Positions 46,108-55,350 of a stretch of DNA of 64,000 bases are shown piece by piece. The first letter of the stretch is position 1; the number at the start of each line of letters is the position of its first letter. The stretch lies in NCBI GenBank assembly GCA_963700395.1, contig CAVOXI010000003.1:62001-126000 (forward strand). The letters run 5' to 3'. The notes under the pieces were generated by a model that saw nothing but the letters and a program-made list of their open reading frames with translations, was not told where the DNA came from and did not search any database. Position numbers and translations under genes: made by a program. The stretch is from Prado023 sp963700395 (GTDB lineage Bacteria; Actinomycetota; Actinomycetes; S36-B12; CAIYMF01).

Positions 46108-47258
46108 ATGTCGCAGATCCTCGCCGGCGCGTGCCTCGTCACCGCAACAGGGCTCATCCCGGACGGATGGGTGGAGATCGACGAGGGAGTGATCGTCGCA
46201 CTGGGCGCCGGCCGTCCACGTCGAGCGCCCGAGGTCGCCCTTGACGGCGGGTACCTGACGCCCGGCTTCATCGACATCCACAGCCACGGCGGTGGCGGCG
46301 CCTCGGTCATCGGAGCGGACCCGGACTCCGTCGCGACGTTCGCAGGGCGCACCTGGAGCATGGGACGACGACCATCGTGGCGAGCCTGGTCTCCGCCCAC
46401 CCCGACTCGCTGGCCCACGACGTCGCCGCCCTGGCGGAGATGAAGGACGCAGGTGTCATCGCCGGCACCCACCTGGAGGGCCCCTGGATCGCACCCGAGT
46501 ACGCCGGAGCCCATGACCGCCTGACGCTGCGCGACCCCGACCCTGCGGAGGTGGACCGGATCATCGAATTGGGCAGGGGAAGCATCGCGATGGTCACCCT
46601 CGCTCCCGAGCTGCCGCACGGTCTCGCTGCGATCCGCCAATTCGTGGACGCCGGTGTCATCGCCGCGATCGGCCACACCAACGCCGGACTGGAGGAGGTC
46701 CGGGCCGCTATCGATGCGGGCGCAACCGTCAGCACCCACCTGTTCAACGCGATGCGGCCGGGAAGCCACCGGGAGCCCGGCCCCGTCGTCGCCCTCACCG
46801 AGGATCCTCGCGTGACGAACGAGCTCATCCTCGACGGCGTGCACCTCCATCCGGCAACAGCCGACTTCGCGTGGCGAGCCAGCCAGGGCCGGGTGGTCCT
46901 GGTCACTGACGCGATGAGCGCGGCAGCCGGTCGGGACGGGGACTACCTGCTCGGCGACCTGCCCGTCCGCGTGATCGAGGGGGTCGCCCGGCTGGTCGAC
47001 GGGGGCGCGATCGCCGGATCCACCCTCACCATGGACGCCGCAGTGAGATTCGCCATCCAGTCGGTGGGGATCCCGCTCGAACCCGCGATCGCCGCGGCCA
47101 CGAGCACGCCTGCCCGGTTGCTCGGGCTCTCCGACCGCGGCGCCCTGGAGGTGGGACGTCGGGCGGACCTGTGCCACCTCGATGCGGACCTCACTCTGGA
47201 CGCGGTGTGGGTCGCGGGGGAGATCGTCGATCGGCGAGCCTCCGGAAGCGGCACCTGA
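46108..47258 (+). CDS. nagA: N-acetylglucosamine-6-phosphate deacetylase (one frameshift)
   Basis: 383 aa after correction. GYLTPGFIDIHSHGGGG (metal HxH), then at about 46345 a base is missing before AHLEHGTTTIVASLVSAHPD. AGTHLEGPWIAPEYAGAHD (metal Glu), AAIGHTNAGLEEV, VSTHLFNAMRPG and the catalytic Asp in LVTDAMSAAG-type VTDAMSAAAGRDG follow. It removes acetate from GlcNAc-6-phosphate. The ATG at 46108 precedes the family start SQILAGA. Divergent from the FAD gene with the operator in the 86-bp gap; the stop abuts the MFS start. No nagB lies in the window. Confidence 0.9.
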
Positions 47259-48486
47259 ATGGTCGCGACCGGCTCGGTTGTCCGCGACAGCCTGACTCTC
47301 AGGCTCTACGCCGTGAACGGGGCGTCCGCGTTCTTCTTCTACAGCGTGGGCCCCGCCACCGCGCTCATCGGGGAGGACCTGGGCATCTCGGCCCCGGCCG
47401 TTGCGCTGCACGGCACGGCCATGGCCGCCTCGATGCTGACCGTCGGTGTGGTGACCGCCCCTCTGGTCGGGAGGTTCGGTCGCCGAGCGAGCATCATCGG
47501 CTGCCTGCTCGTCATGGCCGTGGGCGTGCTGCTCGTGGTCCTGGCACCGACGCTGCCGGTCTCCCTGCTCGGGACCTACCTGGCTGGAGCATCGGGGTCT
47601 GTGGGGGTCTCAGCAGCAAACGCCCAACTGACGGTCATGCACCCGAAGGTTGCGCCCGCGGTCCTCACCGAGGCAAGCGCGGCGGCTGCGTGGGTCGGGC
47701 TGCTCTCCCCGCTGCTCATGGGCGGATTCCTCGCGATCGGACTCAGCTGGCGCGTCGGACTGGCGATCGCGATCCCCCTGGCTGTGGCCCTGGCTCTCTC
47801 GCTGATGGGCCGATCCTCCCGGCCTGAGAAGTGGGTGGATCGACACGAAGCACGGGCCGAATCAGCTCCCGCAACACCGGGGCGACCGGTGGATCGCGGG
47901 TTCCCAGCACGCTTCTGGATCGTCATGCTCGCGGTCTTCGCCACGGCCGGAGCGGAGCTGGCCGTGAGCTACTGGGGTGCAACCCTGCTCCGCGAGAACA
48001 CGGGTGCCTCAGCGGCCACGGCGACTGCTGCCATGAGCGCGACCGTGGCCGGGGTGGCCATCGGCCGCACGGGCGGGGCTCGATTGGCGCTGCGCCTCCC
48101 AGCCCATCACCTGCTGGTTGCCGGCTGGCTGGTGGCCCTCGCCGGATTCCTCGCGTTCTGGGGAGCGGGAGCAACCCCCGTGGCCGTGCTCGCGCTGCTG
48201 GTCACCGGAATGGGGCTGTCGGTGACCTTCCCGCTCCTGCTGGACCGCTCCGTCCTCACCCTTCCAGGTCGACCTGACCGTGCACTCTCGACGGCGATGG
48301 CATTCGTCGGCCTGGCCTCGGGCCTTGGTCCGCTCCTGCTGGGCACACTCGCCGCGCGGTTCGGGGTGCAGGCAGCCTTCGTGCTGGTACCGGTATTCAT
48401 CGCCCTCGGCCTCGTGGCGGTCCTCAGCAGCCGCCCGGCAGCGGAGGACGAACGACGAGCCAGTCCACCCGCAGATGGGACGGTGA
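47259..48486 (+). CDS. MFS transporter (uncertain 3-prime end)
   Basis: About 408 aa, twelve helices: GPATALIGEDLGISAPAVAL, VGRFGRRASIIGCLLV, RFWIVMLAVFATAGAELAVSYWG and late FGVQAAFVLVPVFIALGLVAVL. The frame in use stays open to 48968, but the last 160 codons are Arg/Pro-rich antisense of the next gene, so a lost stop is likely. One extra base between about 48430 and 48470 would end the protein at TGA 48486 (ending NDEPVHPQMGR). It starts directly after the nagA stop (TGAATG), so it is probably the uptake system for a substrate of this regulon. Confidence 0.75.
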
Positions 48487-48561
48487 GGGCACGCCCTCGG
48501 CTCCTCACGGCTGGGTGTCGCGCCCTTGCGCGTACCCGCCGCCTCCTGGCCGTCGGCCCGC

Positions 48562-49485
48562 TCAGCGGCTCACCTCGATGGCGATCTTGCCGCGAACGTG
48601 GCCGGTCATGCTGGCACGGAAGGCGTCGGCAGCCTGCTCCAGCGGGAAGCTCTGGGCGACCGGGACGGTCAGCCTGCCCGCGTCCGCAAGGTCGGCCAGG
48701 GCCTGCAGGTCGGCCCCGTTCGGACGCACCCACGCGTAGATGCCCCCACCACCCACCACGGAGCTGTCGACGATCGACCCGTGGCGACCGCCCTCCTTCA
48801 GCACGGTCAGCGTGGTGTCGAGCACATCGCCGGCGAAGTCCGCGACGACGTCCACACCGTCGGGGGCCAGGGCCTGCACCCTCTCGGCCAGTCCATCGCC
48901 GTACTCGACAGGCTCGACGCCGAACGCGCGCAGGGCCTCGTGATTGCCCGGCGACGCTGTCCCGATGACCCGTGCGCCCATCGAGCGCGCGATCTGCACC
49001 GCGAGGATCCCGACGCCGCCTGAAGCGGCGTGGATCAGGACGGAGTCGCCGGGCCGGACCCCCAGCCGATTGAGCAGCTGGTAGGCCGTGAGGCCCACCA
49101 GCGGCAGACCGGCGGCCTGGTCCCAGTCCAGCGCCGCGGGCTTTCGTGCCAGCGCGCGCACCGGGACGACCACGAGCTCGGCGAACGTGCCGGCCTGGAC
49201 CCAGTCCTTGCGGGCGTAGGCCATGACCTCGTCGCCGGCGGCGAACTCCGGGGTGTCCAGGCCCACGCGCTCGACGACGCCCGCGACGTCCCACCCGGGG
49301 ATGACCGGGAAGCAGACGGTCATCATCGGGTCGAGGTAGCCGGCGGCGACCTTCCAGTCGACCGGGTTCACGCTCGCGCTGCGCACCCGCACCAGCACCT
49401 CCCCCGGACCGACCTTCGGATCGGGCTGCTCGGTCAGGGTCAGGACGTCGGGGTCCCCGTAGCGGTCGTACGTGATGGCCTTCAT
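48562..49485 (-). CDS. Zinc-independent quinone/NADPH oxidoreductase (MDR family)
   Basis: 307 aa. GroES-like half (VGPGEVLVRVRSASVNPVDW, VIPGWDVAGVV) and Rossmann half (GDSVLIHAASGGVGILAVQI, MGARVIGTASPGNH). No zinc-binding Cys/His pattern, so quinone-oxidoreductase-like. The ATG at 49485 is the family start (MKAITYDRYG); no clear ribosome-binding site is seen. Converges with the MFS gene; no link to the regulon. Confidence 0.88.
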   Translation of the reverse strand: MKAITYDRYGDPDVLTLTEQPDPKVGPGEVLVRVRSASVNPVDWKVAAGYLDPMMTVCFPVIPGWDVAGVVERVGLDTPEFAAGDEVMAYARKDWVQAGTFAELVVVPVRALARKPAALDWDQAAGLPLVGLTAYQLLNRLGVRPGDSVLIHAASGGVGILAVQIARSMGARVIGTASPGNHEALRAFGVEPVEYGDGLAERVQALAPDGVDVVADFAGDVLDTTLTVLKEGGRHGSIVDSSVVGGGGIYAWVRPNGADLQALADLADAGRLTVPVAQSFPLEQAADAFRASMTGHVRGKIAIEVSR

Positions 49486-49584
49486 GCGCAGGCAAACGTG
49501 CACGAGGGCAGGGTCATTCCCGTCGAGGCCGACCCTGCTTGCTGTCGCCCGCGCGACTGGCGGGCCTGGGTTGCCCCGCGTGGA

Positions 49585-49959
49585 TCAGAGCGTCTCGCCG
49601 GGAATCACGTCCGGGCGCGCCACGTTGGGGGGCACGGCCTGGTTGTTCTCCCATGCGCGGTAGGCGGTGGTGGCACCGAACGTGGCAGCGACCAACCACG
49701 CAGCAACGGCTGCGTCGTCAGCCAGGCCAGGGATCGTCATCAACGCTTCGGGGAGGAGGTCGATCGGGGACACGATGTACAGCAGGGCCAGCACCATCAT
49801 GGCAAGGCGGCCGCGACTCGTCCCGTCGTAGTTGCCCGCGAGCACATCGCGCACCAACCGCGGGATCGACGCAACCCGGGAACCGAATCCGGCCGGGCCG
49901 TCCGCGGCCGCTGCCGCAGCAGCAGCGGTGAATGCGGCCTTGCTTCGCGTGCTTGCCAT
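49585..49959 (-). CDS. DUF1232 (YkvA-like) membrane protein
   Basis: 124 aa. Contains the YkvA motif LALLYIVSPIDLLPEALMTI, then GLADDAAVAAWLVAATFG, with two hydrophobic helices. Role unknown. The Ala-rich amino end is low complexity. The ATG at 49959 has GGGAGGAAC upstream. Confidence 0.88.
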   Translation of the reverse strand: MASTRSKAAFTAAAAAAAADGPAGFGSRVASIPRLVRDVLAGNYDGTSRGRLAMMVLALLYIVSPIDLLPEALMTIPGLADDAAVAAWLVAATFGATTAYRAWENNQAVPPNVARPDVIPGETL

Positions 49960-49996
49960 CGGTTCCTCCCTTGCCCGCCCGGGCGGCGGTTCCACC

Positions 49997-50300
49997 TCAA
50001 TGTGCCCCGTGCAGCCCCACGCGAAACCCCTGCCTGACGGGGGATGACGTGTTCAGCCGGGCGTCATCGCGTGGGCGGACCAAGGTCCAGTCCAGGTCGC
50101 TGGCGGCGAAGGTCCGGTACTCGCGCAGCTTGTCGGCGACCAGGGCGCCGCCGAGTCGCTGGATCATCGCTGAGATGACCCCGCCGGGCCCAGCTTGGCG
50201 GGGTCACGGACCAGGGCGGTGACGTCGTGGCCGCGGCGCAGCAACTCCTCCACGAGGGGGTGCCGGTGCGCCCGGTGGCTCCAAGGACGGTGATGAGCAT
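49997..50300 (-). pseudogene. Decayed NAD(P)-binding (NmrA/SDR-like) gene
   Basis: Starts normally (MLITVLGATGRTG, AAGGAA upstream), shifts frame at about 50258 into HPLVEELLRRGHDVTALVRD then PAKLGP, and continues at about 50190 in the third frame as SAMIQRLGGALVADKLREYR and LDWTLVRPR, stopping at 49997. About 100 residues expected between the second and third blocks are absent, so unlike the other frameshifted genes this one carries a real internal deletion. It follows the MarR gene by 10 bp, so it was part of that operon. Confidence 0.7.
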
Positions 50301-50310
50301 CAGGGTTCCT

Positions 50311-50775
50311 TCACTGGGTGGGTGGGGTACTGGCGATCGCGGTGCTGAAACGGGTGAGCAGGCCGGCGAAGGTCCCCCGCTCGAGGTCTGTCCAGTCACG
50401 GGTGACGTGGGCGAGGTAGGCGGCACGGAAGTGCCCGGCGGTCGTGGCCAGGCTGCGGCCGCGGTCGGTCAGGGCCACGACCGCCAAGCGGGCGTCGTGC
50501 GGCGCGGGGCGACGCGTGACCACCCCTCTGGCCACCGCGCGGTCCACCAACCGGCTGGCAGTGGAGTGCGCGACGTCCAGTGCGGTGGCCAACTCGCGGG
50601 TCGACAGGCCCTGCTGGTCAGCGTGCGGCTCGGCGCGGGCCAGGGCGTTCACGATCCACACGGTGGACATCTCGACCTCCCCGAGCTCGGGGTCCTGCAG
50701 GTGCAGCGGCCCGGACCACAGGTGACGCAGGCCCACCAGCGCCCGATCGATCCGGTCCAGGTCGGCGTCGGTCAT
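50311..50775 (-). CDS. MarR-family regulator
   Basis: 154 aa. Winged helix (about 55-120): LSTRELATALDVAHSTASRL, VDRAVARGVVTRRPAPHDAR and VALTDRGRSL. Likely senses a small electrophile or quinone, as NmrA-type reductases are the usual partners. The ATG overlaps the NmrA stop (ATGA). Probably represses its own operon through the palindrome at 51660-51682. Confidence 0.9.
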   Translation of the reverse strand: MTDADLDRIDRALVGLRHLWSGPLHLQDPELGEVEMSTVWIVNALARAEPHADQQGLSTRELATALDVAHSTASRLVDRAVARGVVTRRPAPHDARLAVVALTDRGRSLATTAGHFRAAYLAHVTRDWTDLERGTFAGLLTRFSTAIASTPPTQ

Positions 50776-51662
50776 GGTCGGGCCCAGACCTCGGCGTGGG
50801 CCGCGGCCCAGTCCGCGAACGCCACCGGCGCATGCCCGGTCACGGTGGCCACGTCGTCGGTCAGGCCATCGGCGCGTCCCACCCGGGCCACCGTGTAGAT
50901 CGCGGTGGTCACCCCCACCATCGCCCACGGCATCCCCAGCGCCCGCCGGGCATGCACCGCGTACCGCAGCACCCCCGGACGGGGGTAGCTGATCGGGCGA
51001 CCGAGGACCTCGCTCAGCTCGGCGGCCACCTGGTCGTAGGTCAGGGCCCGCGTCCCGGTCGGCGTCCAGGCTCGGCCCACATGCTGCCCGGGGGCGTCGA
51101 GGGCGACCACCGCCACGTCGGCGACGTCGGAGGCGGCCACGAACGAAGTGGCTCCGCGGCCGGCGGGGACCAGGATCTCGTCCCGGTCGCGGATGTCGGA
51201 GGCATGGGTCCCCGACAGGTTCTCCATGAAGAACGACGGGCGGACGAACGTCCACCGCAATCCGGAGGCCCGCAGCCACGCCTCGATCTTGGCGTGCGGT
51301 ACCACCTTGTTGCCCTCCGCGCCCTGCAGCGAGAGGAGCACCACATGGCCGACCCCGGCGGCCTTCGCGGCCTCGAGCGCGGGCACCATGTCCCGCGCGA
51401 TGTTGGCCAGGTGCGGTGGTCGCATCAGGAACATCACCTCAACACCATCGAACGCCCCGGACCAGGAGGCGGGGTCGGTGAAGTCGAAGCGCACCGACTT
51501 CACGCCAGGTCCGAAGGCCGCGACCAGGGCGGCTTGGTCCACATCCGCGACGCGCACCACACGGCCCCGCTGCATGAGGCCCCCCACCACGCGCCGCCCG
51601 ATCGTGCCCAGCGCACCGGTCACGAGGATGGGGCTCGCACCTGCCTCCTCGGAGTCGCTCAT
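50772..51662 (-). CDS. NmrA-family NAD(P)-binding protein
   Basis: 296 aa. PILVTGALGTIGRRVVGGLM (NADP loop), VMFLMRPPHLANIARDMVPA, HVVLLSLQGAEGNKVVPHAK, LRWTFVRPSFFMENLSG and ASDVADVAVVAL. Atypical SDR without YxxxK; may be a reductase or redox sensor. The ATG at 51662 lies six bases behind TACACT (51674-51669), so a leaderless start is preferred over the ATG at 51677. The promoter and start are inside an operator palindrome. Confidence 0.87.
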   Translation of the reverse strand: MSDSEEAGASPILVTGALGTIGRRVVGGLMQRGRVVRVADVDQAALVAAFGPGVKSVRFDFTDPASWSGAFDGVEVMFLMRPPHLANIARDMVPALEAAKAAGVGHVVLLSLQGAEGNKVVPHAKIEAWLRASGLRWTFVRPSFFMENLSGTHASDIRDRDEILVPAGRGATSFVAASDVADVAVVALDAPGQHVGRAWTPTGTRALTYDQVAAELSEVLGRPISYPRPGVLRYAVHARRALGMPWAMVGVTTAIYTVARVGRADGLTDDVATVTGHAPVAFADWAAAHAEVWARP

Positions 51663-51682
51663 GTATGTAGTGTACATACATG
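51660..51682. promoter_or_regulatory. MarR-type operator
   Basis: Perfect inverted repeat CATGTATGTA (51660-51669), centre GTG, TACATACATG (51673-51682). On the minus strand it contains the -10 TACACT and the ATG at 51662, so a bound repressor would block initiation completely. Confidence 0.75.
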
Positions 51683-51726
51683 AGCGGAGAAGGCCGCCGC
51701 TGAGCCGCGCTCAGCGCCTTCCTCCG

Positions 51727-52068
51727 TCAGCTGTCCGGGTCGTACCCGAAGGCGCGCACCTCCTGCGCACACCGGCAGGCGACTGCGAGCTTCGCCGCCC
51801 ATTCCAGGGCCGCCTCCCGCGAGGGCAGCTCCAGCACGGCGTACCCACCTTCGATCTGCTTCGTCTGCGGATACGTGCCCTCGGTCACCGTGCCATCCCC
51901 ATCGACCAGGACGGGCGGGACGCTCTCATCGATTCCGCCGCCGAACACCCAGACGCCGGCGTCCCTCGCCTCCTTCACGACCGCGTGTGAGGCATCGGAG
52001 ACTGCCTGGAGGCCCTCCTCGGGAACGACCATGGCGGCACTCGGGAACGAGATCAGGTACTTCGTCAT
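51727..52068 (-). CDS. YCII/DGPF-domain protein
   Basis: 113 aa. TKYLISFPSAAMV, WVFGGGIDESVPPVLVDGDG, then QIEGGYAVLELPSREAALEW. The ferredoxin-like YCII fold, often encoded beside ECF sigma factors, though none is seen here. Function unknown. Two Cys near the end (VACRCAQEV) are not usual metal ligands. Confidence 0.85.
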   Translation of the reverse strand: MTKYLISFPSAAMVVPEEGLQAVSDASHAVVKEARDAGVWVFGGGIDESVPPVLVDGDGTVTEGTYPQTKQIEGGYAVLELPSREAALEWAAKLAVACRCAQEVRAFGYDPDS

Positions 52069-52461
52069 CGCGTCTGCTCCTTCTTCGCGGTTCAGGGCTC
52101 GGACCCATCCTCGCTGACTCGGGCGCGCGGGTCATCAGGCCCAACATGGCGGGGTGCGATTCCGATCGGAGTCCGGTGGCCGTCGCGTCCGGCCGTCCTC
52201 CGGGGATGGCCGCCACGCTCGACACGTGCCGCGACCCGTGACCGGCAGGGCCTGCAGGACGAGCTGCCGAGCCGTGTTCAGTGAGCATGGACGGGTCCGC
52301 CTGCGAGCCTGCGCCGGGCGCCCTCGACGTGCGCTGTCCACGTGCCCGACGCGGCAGCAGCGTCACCCGGTCGGGTCCTAGGCAACCGTGAACGATGACC
52401 CTAGGCTGCGACCCACCCAGGATGCGGTCCGAACCCTTCCGGGTCTTCCTGAGGAGGGTTC
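52069..52461 (+). other. Intergenic region upstream of the collagen-like gene
   Basis: No convincing gene in 393 bp. CCTAGG occurs at 52377 and 52400, 23 bp apart; the second overlaps TAGGCT (52402-52407), a possible -10 giving a leader of roughly 48 nt with GAGGAGG before the ATG at 52462. Confidence 0.4.
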
Positions 52462-53774
52462 ATGTCCAACCGTCGGAAGATGGTCCCAGCCGCTGCGGCA
52501 GCAGGAGGTCTGGTCCTGCTGGGCTCGGTCGCCGCCATGGGTGCAACATCGTCGGGGACGACCTACTACGCCTGCCTCAAGAACGGGGACCTCTCGTCCG
52601 TCGGGACGTCGGAACCCGAGTGCAAGGGCAAGCAGACGCTGATCTCCTGGAACCAGGAGGGGCCAGTCGGCCCGCAAGGGCCGCAGGGCGAGCAGGGCCC
52701 AATCGGGGTCACTGGGGCCCAGGGCGAGCCAGGCCCTGCAGGCGAGAAGGGGGAGAAGGGGGATCCAGGGGCCACCGGACCGGTCGGCGCGCAGGGTCCT
52801 GCCGGACTGGACGCCCAAGGTGCTGTTGCCCTGGCCTGTGACACGCTCGCTGCGGACGAGCCGGCAACCCCCGATTCGACTGTCGACATCTTCCTGAGGT
52901 TGACCGGGGTCACGGGCAGCTCATCAGACAAGGACCACAAGGGCTGGATCGACGTGACGTCCTTCTGCCTTGGTGGTGCGTCCGCGGACGATGACGGCAT
53001 CTTCACAGTGGAGAAGGGCACGGATGCCGACTCAGCCCCGCTCCTCCAGGAACTTGCAGGCGGGTCCGGCATCACGACAGCCGAGGTGCAGCTGGTCGGT
53101 CCGGACAGCAAGGGGGGCCAGGTGACTGTGGCGTCGTTCAAGTTCTCGGGGGTCTCGGTCCACGGATATCGCTTCGGTGGGCATGACACCCTCGAACGAG
53201 GACATCTCATTCACGGTGGACCACGGCGGGTGTGACGACCCAAGGCGTGACGACCAGCCAGGAGTTGGCCGCTCCCACGACAGGCGCTGAGACTGAGCCG
53301 CGGTGCGCGGCACTCACCACGGATCGTGAGCCGGGAGACGCCCCCGGGGTCGACATCTACTTGAAGATCCCCAATGTCCTGGGCGGCAGCCTGTCGAGCA
53401 AGCACAAGGGCGAGATCGACGTGCGGTCGATCTGCTTCGGCGGGTCGAGGGCAGGTGAGTCAGGACCGTCGTACACGTCGATCACGGCAACAAAGCGCAC
53501 GGACCAAGCCAGTGCGAAGCTCCATGAGGCATTCCGAACGGGCGATGCCCTGGGCGATTCCTCGATCGTCTTCGAGCGCACGGGTGCGATTCCCGCGCCG
53601 GTGCTGAAGCTCGAGTTGGCCATTCCGGCAGTGAATGGCTACCGCGCTGGCGCCCGAGGAGGGCCCCTGGCTGAGGACCTGTCGCTGATGACGCAGACAC
53701 TCAAGGTCACCTACTACAAGGTCAACCAAGACGGATCGACGACGCCGGTGGCGCCGGTCGTTCTCGAGCGGTGA
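52462..53774 (+). CDS. Exported collagen-like protein with two Hcp-like domains (two frameshifts)
   Basis: 436 aa after correction. Signal or anchor helix (about 8-28), a two-Cys cap (YYACLKNGDL, Cys38 and Cys54) ending in ISWNQEGP, sixteen uninterrupted Gly-X-Y triplets (about 67-114), then two Hcp-like modules (PF05638-type). Module 1 has VDIFLRLTGVTGSSSDKDHK then GWIDVTSF and FKFSGVSVHGYRFGG; module 2 has VDIYLKIPNVLGGSLSSKHK then GEIDVRSICF and KVTYYKVNQDGS. One extra base near 53181 and another near 53230 split the frame; reading across restores strand NEDISFTVDHGG and links the modules. GAGGAGGG precedes the ATG. The stop overlaps the methyltransferase start. Confidence 0.75.
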
Positions 53775-55153
53775 CCTCGTACGACGAGGTCGCCTACCCC
53801 AGCGTCCCGCTGGCACAGACCCAACCTGAGGGGTTCGTCACCCAGGCGCACCTGCACGGGGTGCGGGCGCCCGACCCGAGGGGGTGCCGCGTCCTGGAGA
53901 TCGGCTGCTCCGATGCCGGGAACCTGGCGTGGCTGGCCGCGCACGCCCCCAGGTCCAGGTTCCTCGGCGTTGACCTCTCCAACGAGGCCGTCGGTCGAGC
54001 CCAGGGCGTCATCGCCGGACTGCCCAACATCGAGGTCCGGCAGGCCGACCTGACTCAACTGGACGCCGGGCCGTTCGACATCGTCATCGCCCACGGGGTC
54101 TATTCGTGGCTGCCCCGCCCCGGGGACCTGCTGGCATGCATCGACCGGCACCTCACCGACGACGGAATCGCATACGTCTCCTACAACGTCATGCCTGGCT
54201 CTCAGGTCCGTCAGATGGCCGGGGATGTGATCCGACGCCATACCGCGGGGATGCCTGCCCGGGTGACTGCCGCTCGGGCACTCATGGACCTCGTCATGTC
54301 CGCGACAGTGGCCTCCCCGCACGCGGAGATGATGCGCGAGGCGATGCGGCTGAGTTCCGAGAAGCCCGACCACCTGCTCATCCACGATGAGATGGCCGAG
54401 TTCAACTACGCGCCGTACTTCGACGAGTTCATCGCCGACGCCGCATCGCACCAACTGGCCTACCTCGGCGAGACGCACCTGGCCGACAGCGACCCCCCGG
54501 GTGTGATCCTGCCTGCGGATGCCCCCGATGACGAGGTGGCCCGCCAGCAGCTGTTGGACTACATCCGCAACCGGGCGTTCCGCCAGACCCTCCTGGTCCG
54601 CCCCAGCAACACTCCGACGGACTACAGGATCGACCCTGCGCGTCTCGAGGGCCTGCACGCCGCCGCACCGGTCCACCGCGTGGCCACCGCCTCCGGGCGC
54701 ACCACCTACAGACTCCTCGAAGGCATCGAGTTGACCACGGACGGAGCCGACCTCGGAGCAGACCTCGAACTCCTCGGCCGGTCCTGGCCTGGCAGTGTTC
54801 CCGTCGCACAGCTCAAGGCAGACCGGCGCCTCCTGCTCCAGATCCATTCCAGCCGGGGCGTCGAGCTACGGGTGCAGCCGGCCGCGGCGGGCATGCCCGA
54901 CGACCGACCACTCGTGGGCGAGTACACGCGGACCCGGGCGCGCATCGACGGGCGCCTGGCCAGCCTGCGACACACGATCCTGAGCCTCGATGATCCGCTG
55001 AGCCGCCGGGCCGTTTCCCTGATGGACGGGACGATGACGCGCGCCAGAATCGTCCACGAGCTCACCCAGCTGCCGGGGGCACCGCGCGACGTGCCCCGCG
55101 CACTGGACGAGCTGCTCGACGATCTCGGCCGGGCAAGCCTCTTCCTTGCATGA
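53771..55153 (+). CDS. Class I methyltransferase with MethyTransf_Reg domain
   Basis: 460 aa. SAM-binding motif I VLEIGCSDAGNLAWLA (about 41-56), motif II FLGVDLSNEAVGRA, and IVIAHGVYSWLP. Residues about 195-290 match the methyltransferase regulatory domain (EFNYAPYFDEFIADAASH, LAYLGE), and residues about 330-455 form a PqqD/winged-helix-like tail. The GTG start overlaps the stop of the collagen-Hcp gene (GTGA), so the two are made together. Methylation of that protein is the simplest reading, but it is an inference. Downstream lies an integrase remnant. Confidence 0.8.
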   Translation: MTSYDEVAYPSVPLAQTQPEGFVTQAHLHGVRAPDPRGCRVLEIGCSDAGNLAWLAAHAPRSRFLGVDLSNEAVGRAQGVIAGLPNIEVRQADLTQLDAGPFDIVIAHGVYSWLPRPGDLLACIDRHLTDDGIAYVSYNVMPGSQVRQMAGDVIRRHTAGMPARVTAARALMDLVMSATVASPHAEMMREAMRLSSEKPDHLLIHDEMAEFNYAPYFDEFIADAASHQLAYLGETHLADSDPPGVILPADAPDDEVARQQLLDYIRNRAFRQTLLVRPSNTPTDYRIDPARLEGLHAAAPVHRVATASGRTTYRLLEGIELTTDGADLGADLELLGRSWPGSVPVAQLKADRRLLLQIHSSRGVELRVQPAAAGMPDDRPLVGEYTRTRARIDGRLASLRHTILSLDDPLSRRAVSLMDGTMTRARIVHELTQLPGAPRDVPRALDELLDDLGRASLFLA

Positions 55154-55191
55154 CGGACTCCCGGACGTGCCCGCACTTGGCCATAGGCACA

Positions 55192-55350
55192 ACGTCGTGC
55201 ACTTGCTGCCTGTTGGCCCTCCGACACCGCCGATGCGTAGGTGTTGAGCAGGACAGTCGGGTCATCCCCGAGTACGGCTGCGACGTCGGCGCCCCTGGCC
55301 CGGGCGCTGGACAGCATGAGGGTAGCCGCGAAGTGCCGGGCCGAGCGAGT
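55192..55350 (-). pseudogene. Tyrosine-recombinase (integrase) remnant
   Basis: On the minus strand, TRSARHFAATLMLSS, then GADVAAVLGDDPTVLLNTYA and SAVSEGQQAA match the carboxy-terminal catalytic part of phage-type integrases: the HxxR box (degraded to SARH), the AVLGDDP block in place of LGH, and the catalytic Tyr in NTYA. No start codon or upstream domain exists and the frame runs on into the methyltransferase antisense. The adjacent bases 55351-55481 hold only the leader of the next gene. Confidence 0.6.

Noticed and set aside
48487..48968. Carboxy-terminal extension of the MFS transporter
   Set aside because: 160 residues of Arg/Pro-rich sequence that are exactly antisense to the oxidoreductase gene; better explained by a lost stop.
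52462..53774. Evidence for a type VI secretion system
   Set aside because: Only the Hcp fold is present; no VgrG, sheath, baseplate or ClpV gene is in the window, and the modules sit on an exported collagen-like stalk.
54706..55317. Full-length gene on the minus strand opposite the methyltransferase end
   Set aside because: Only the first 42 codons look like protein (integrase remnant); the rest is antisense of the methyltransferase.
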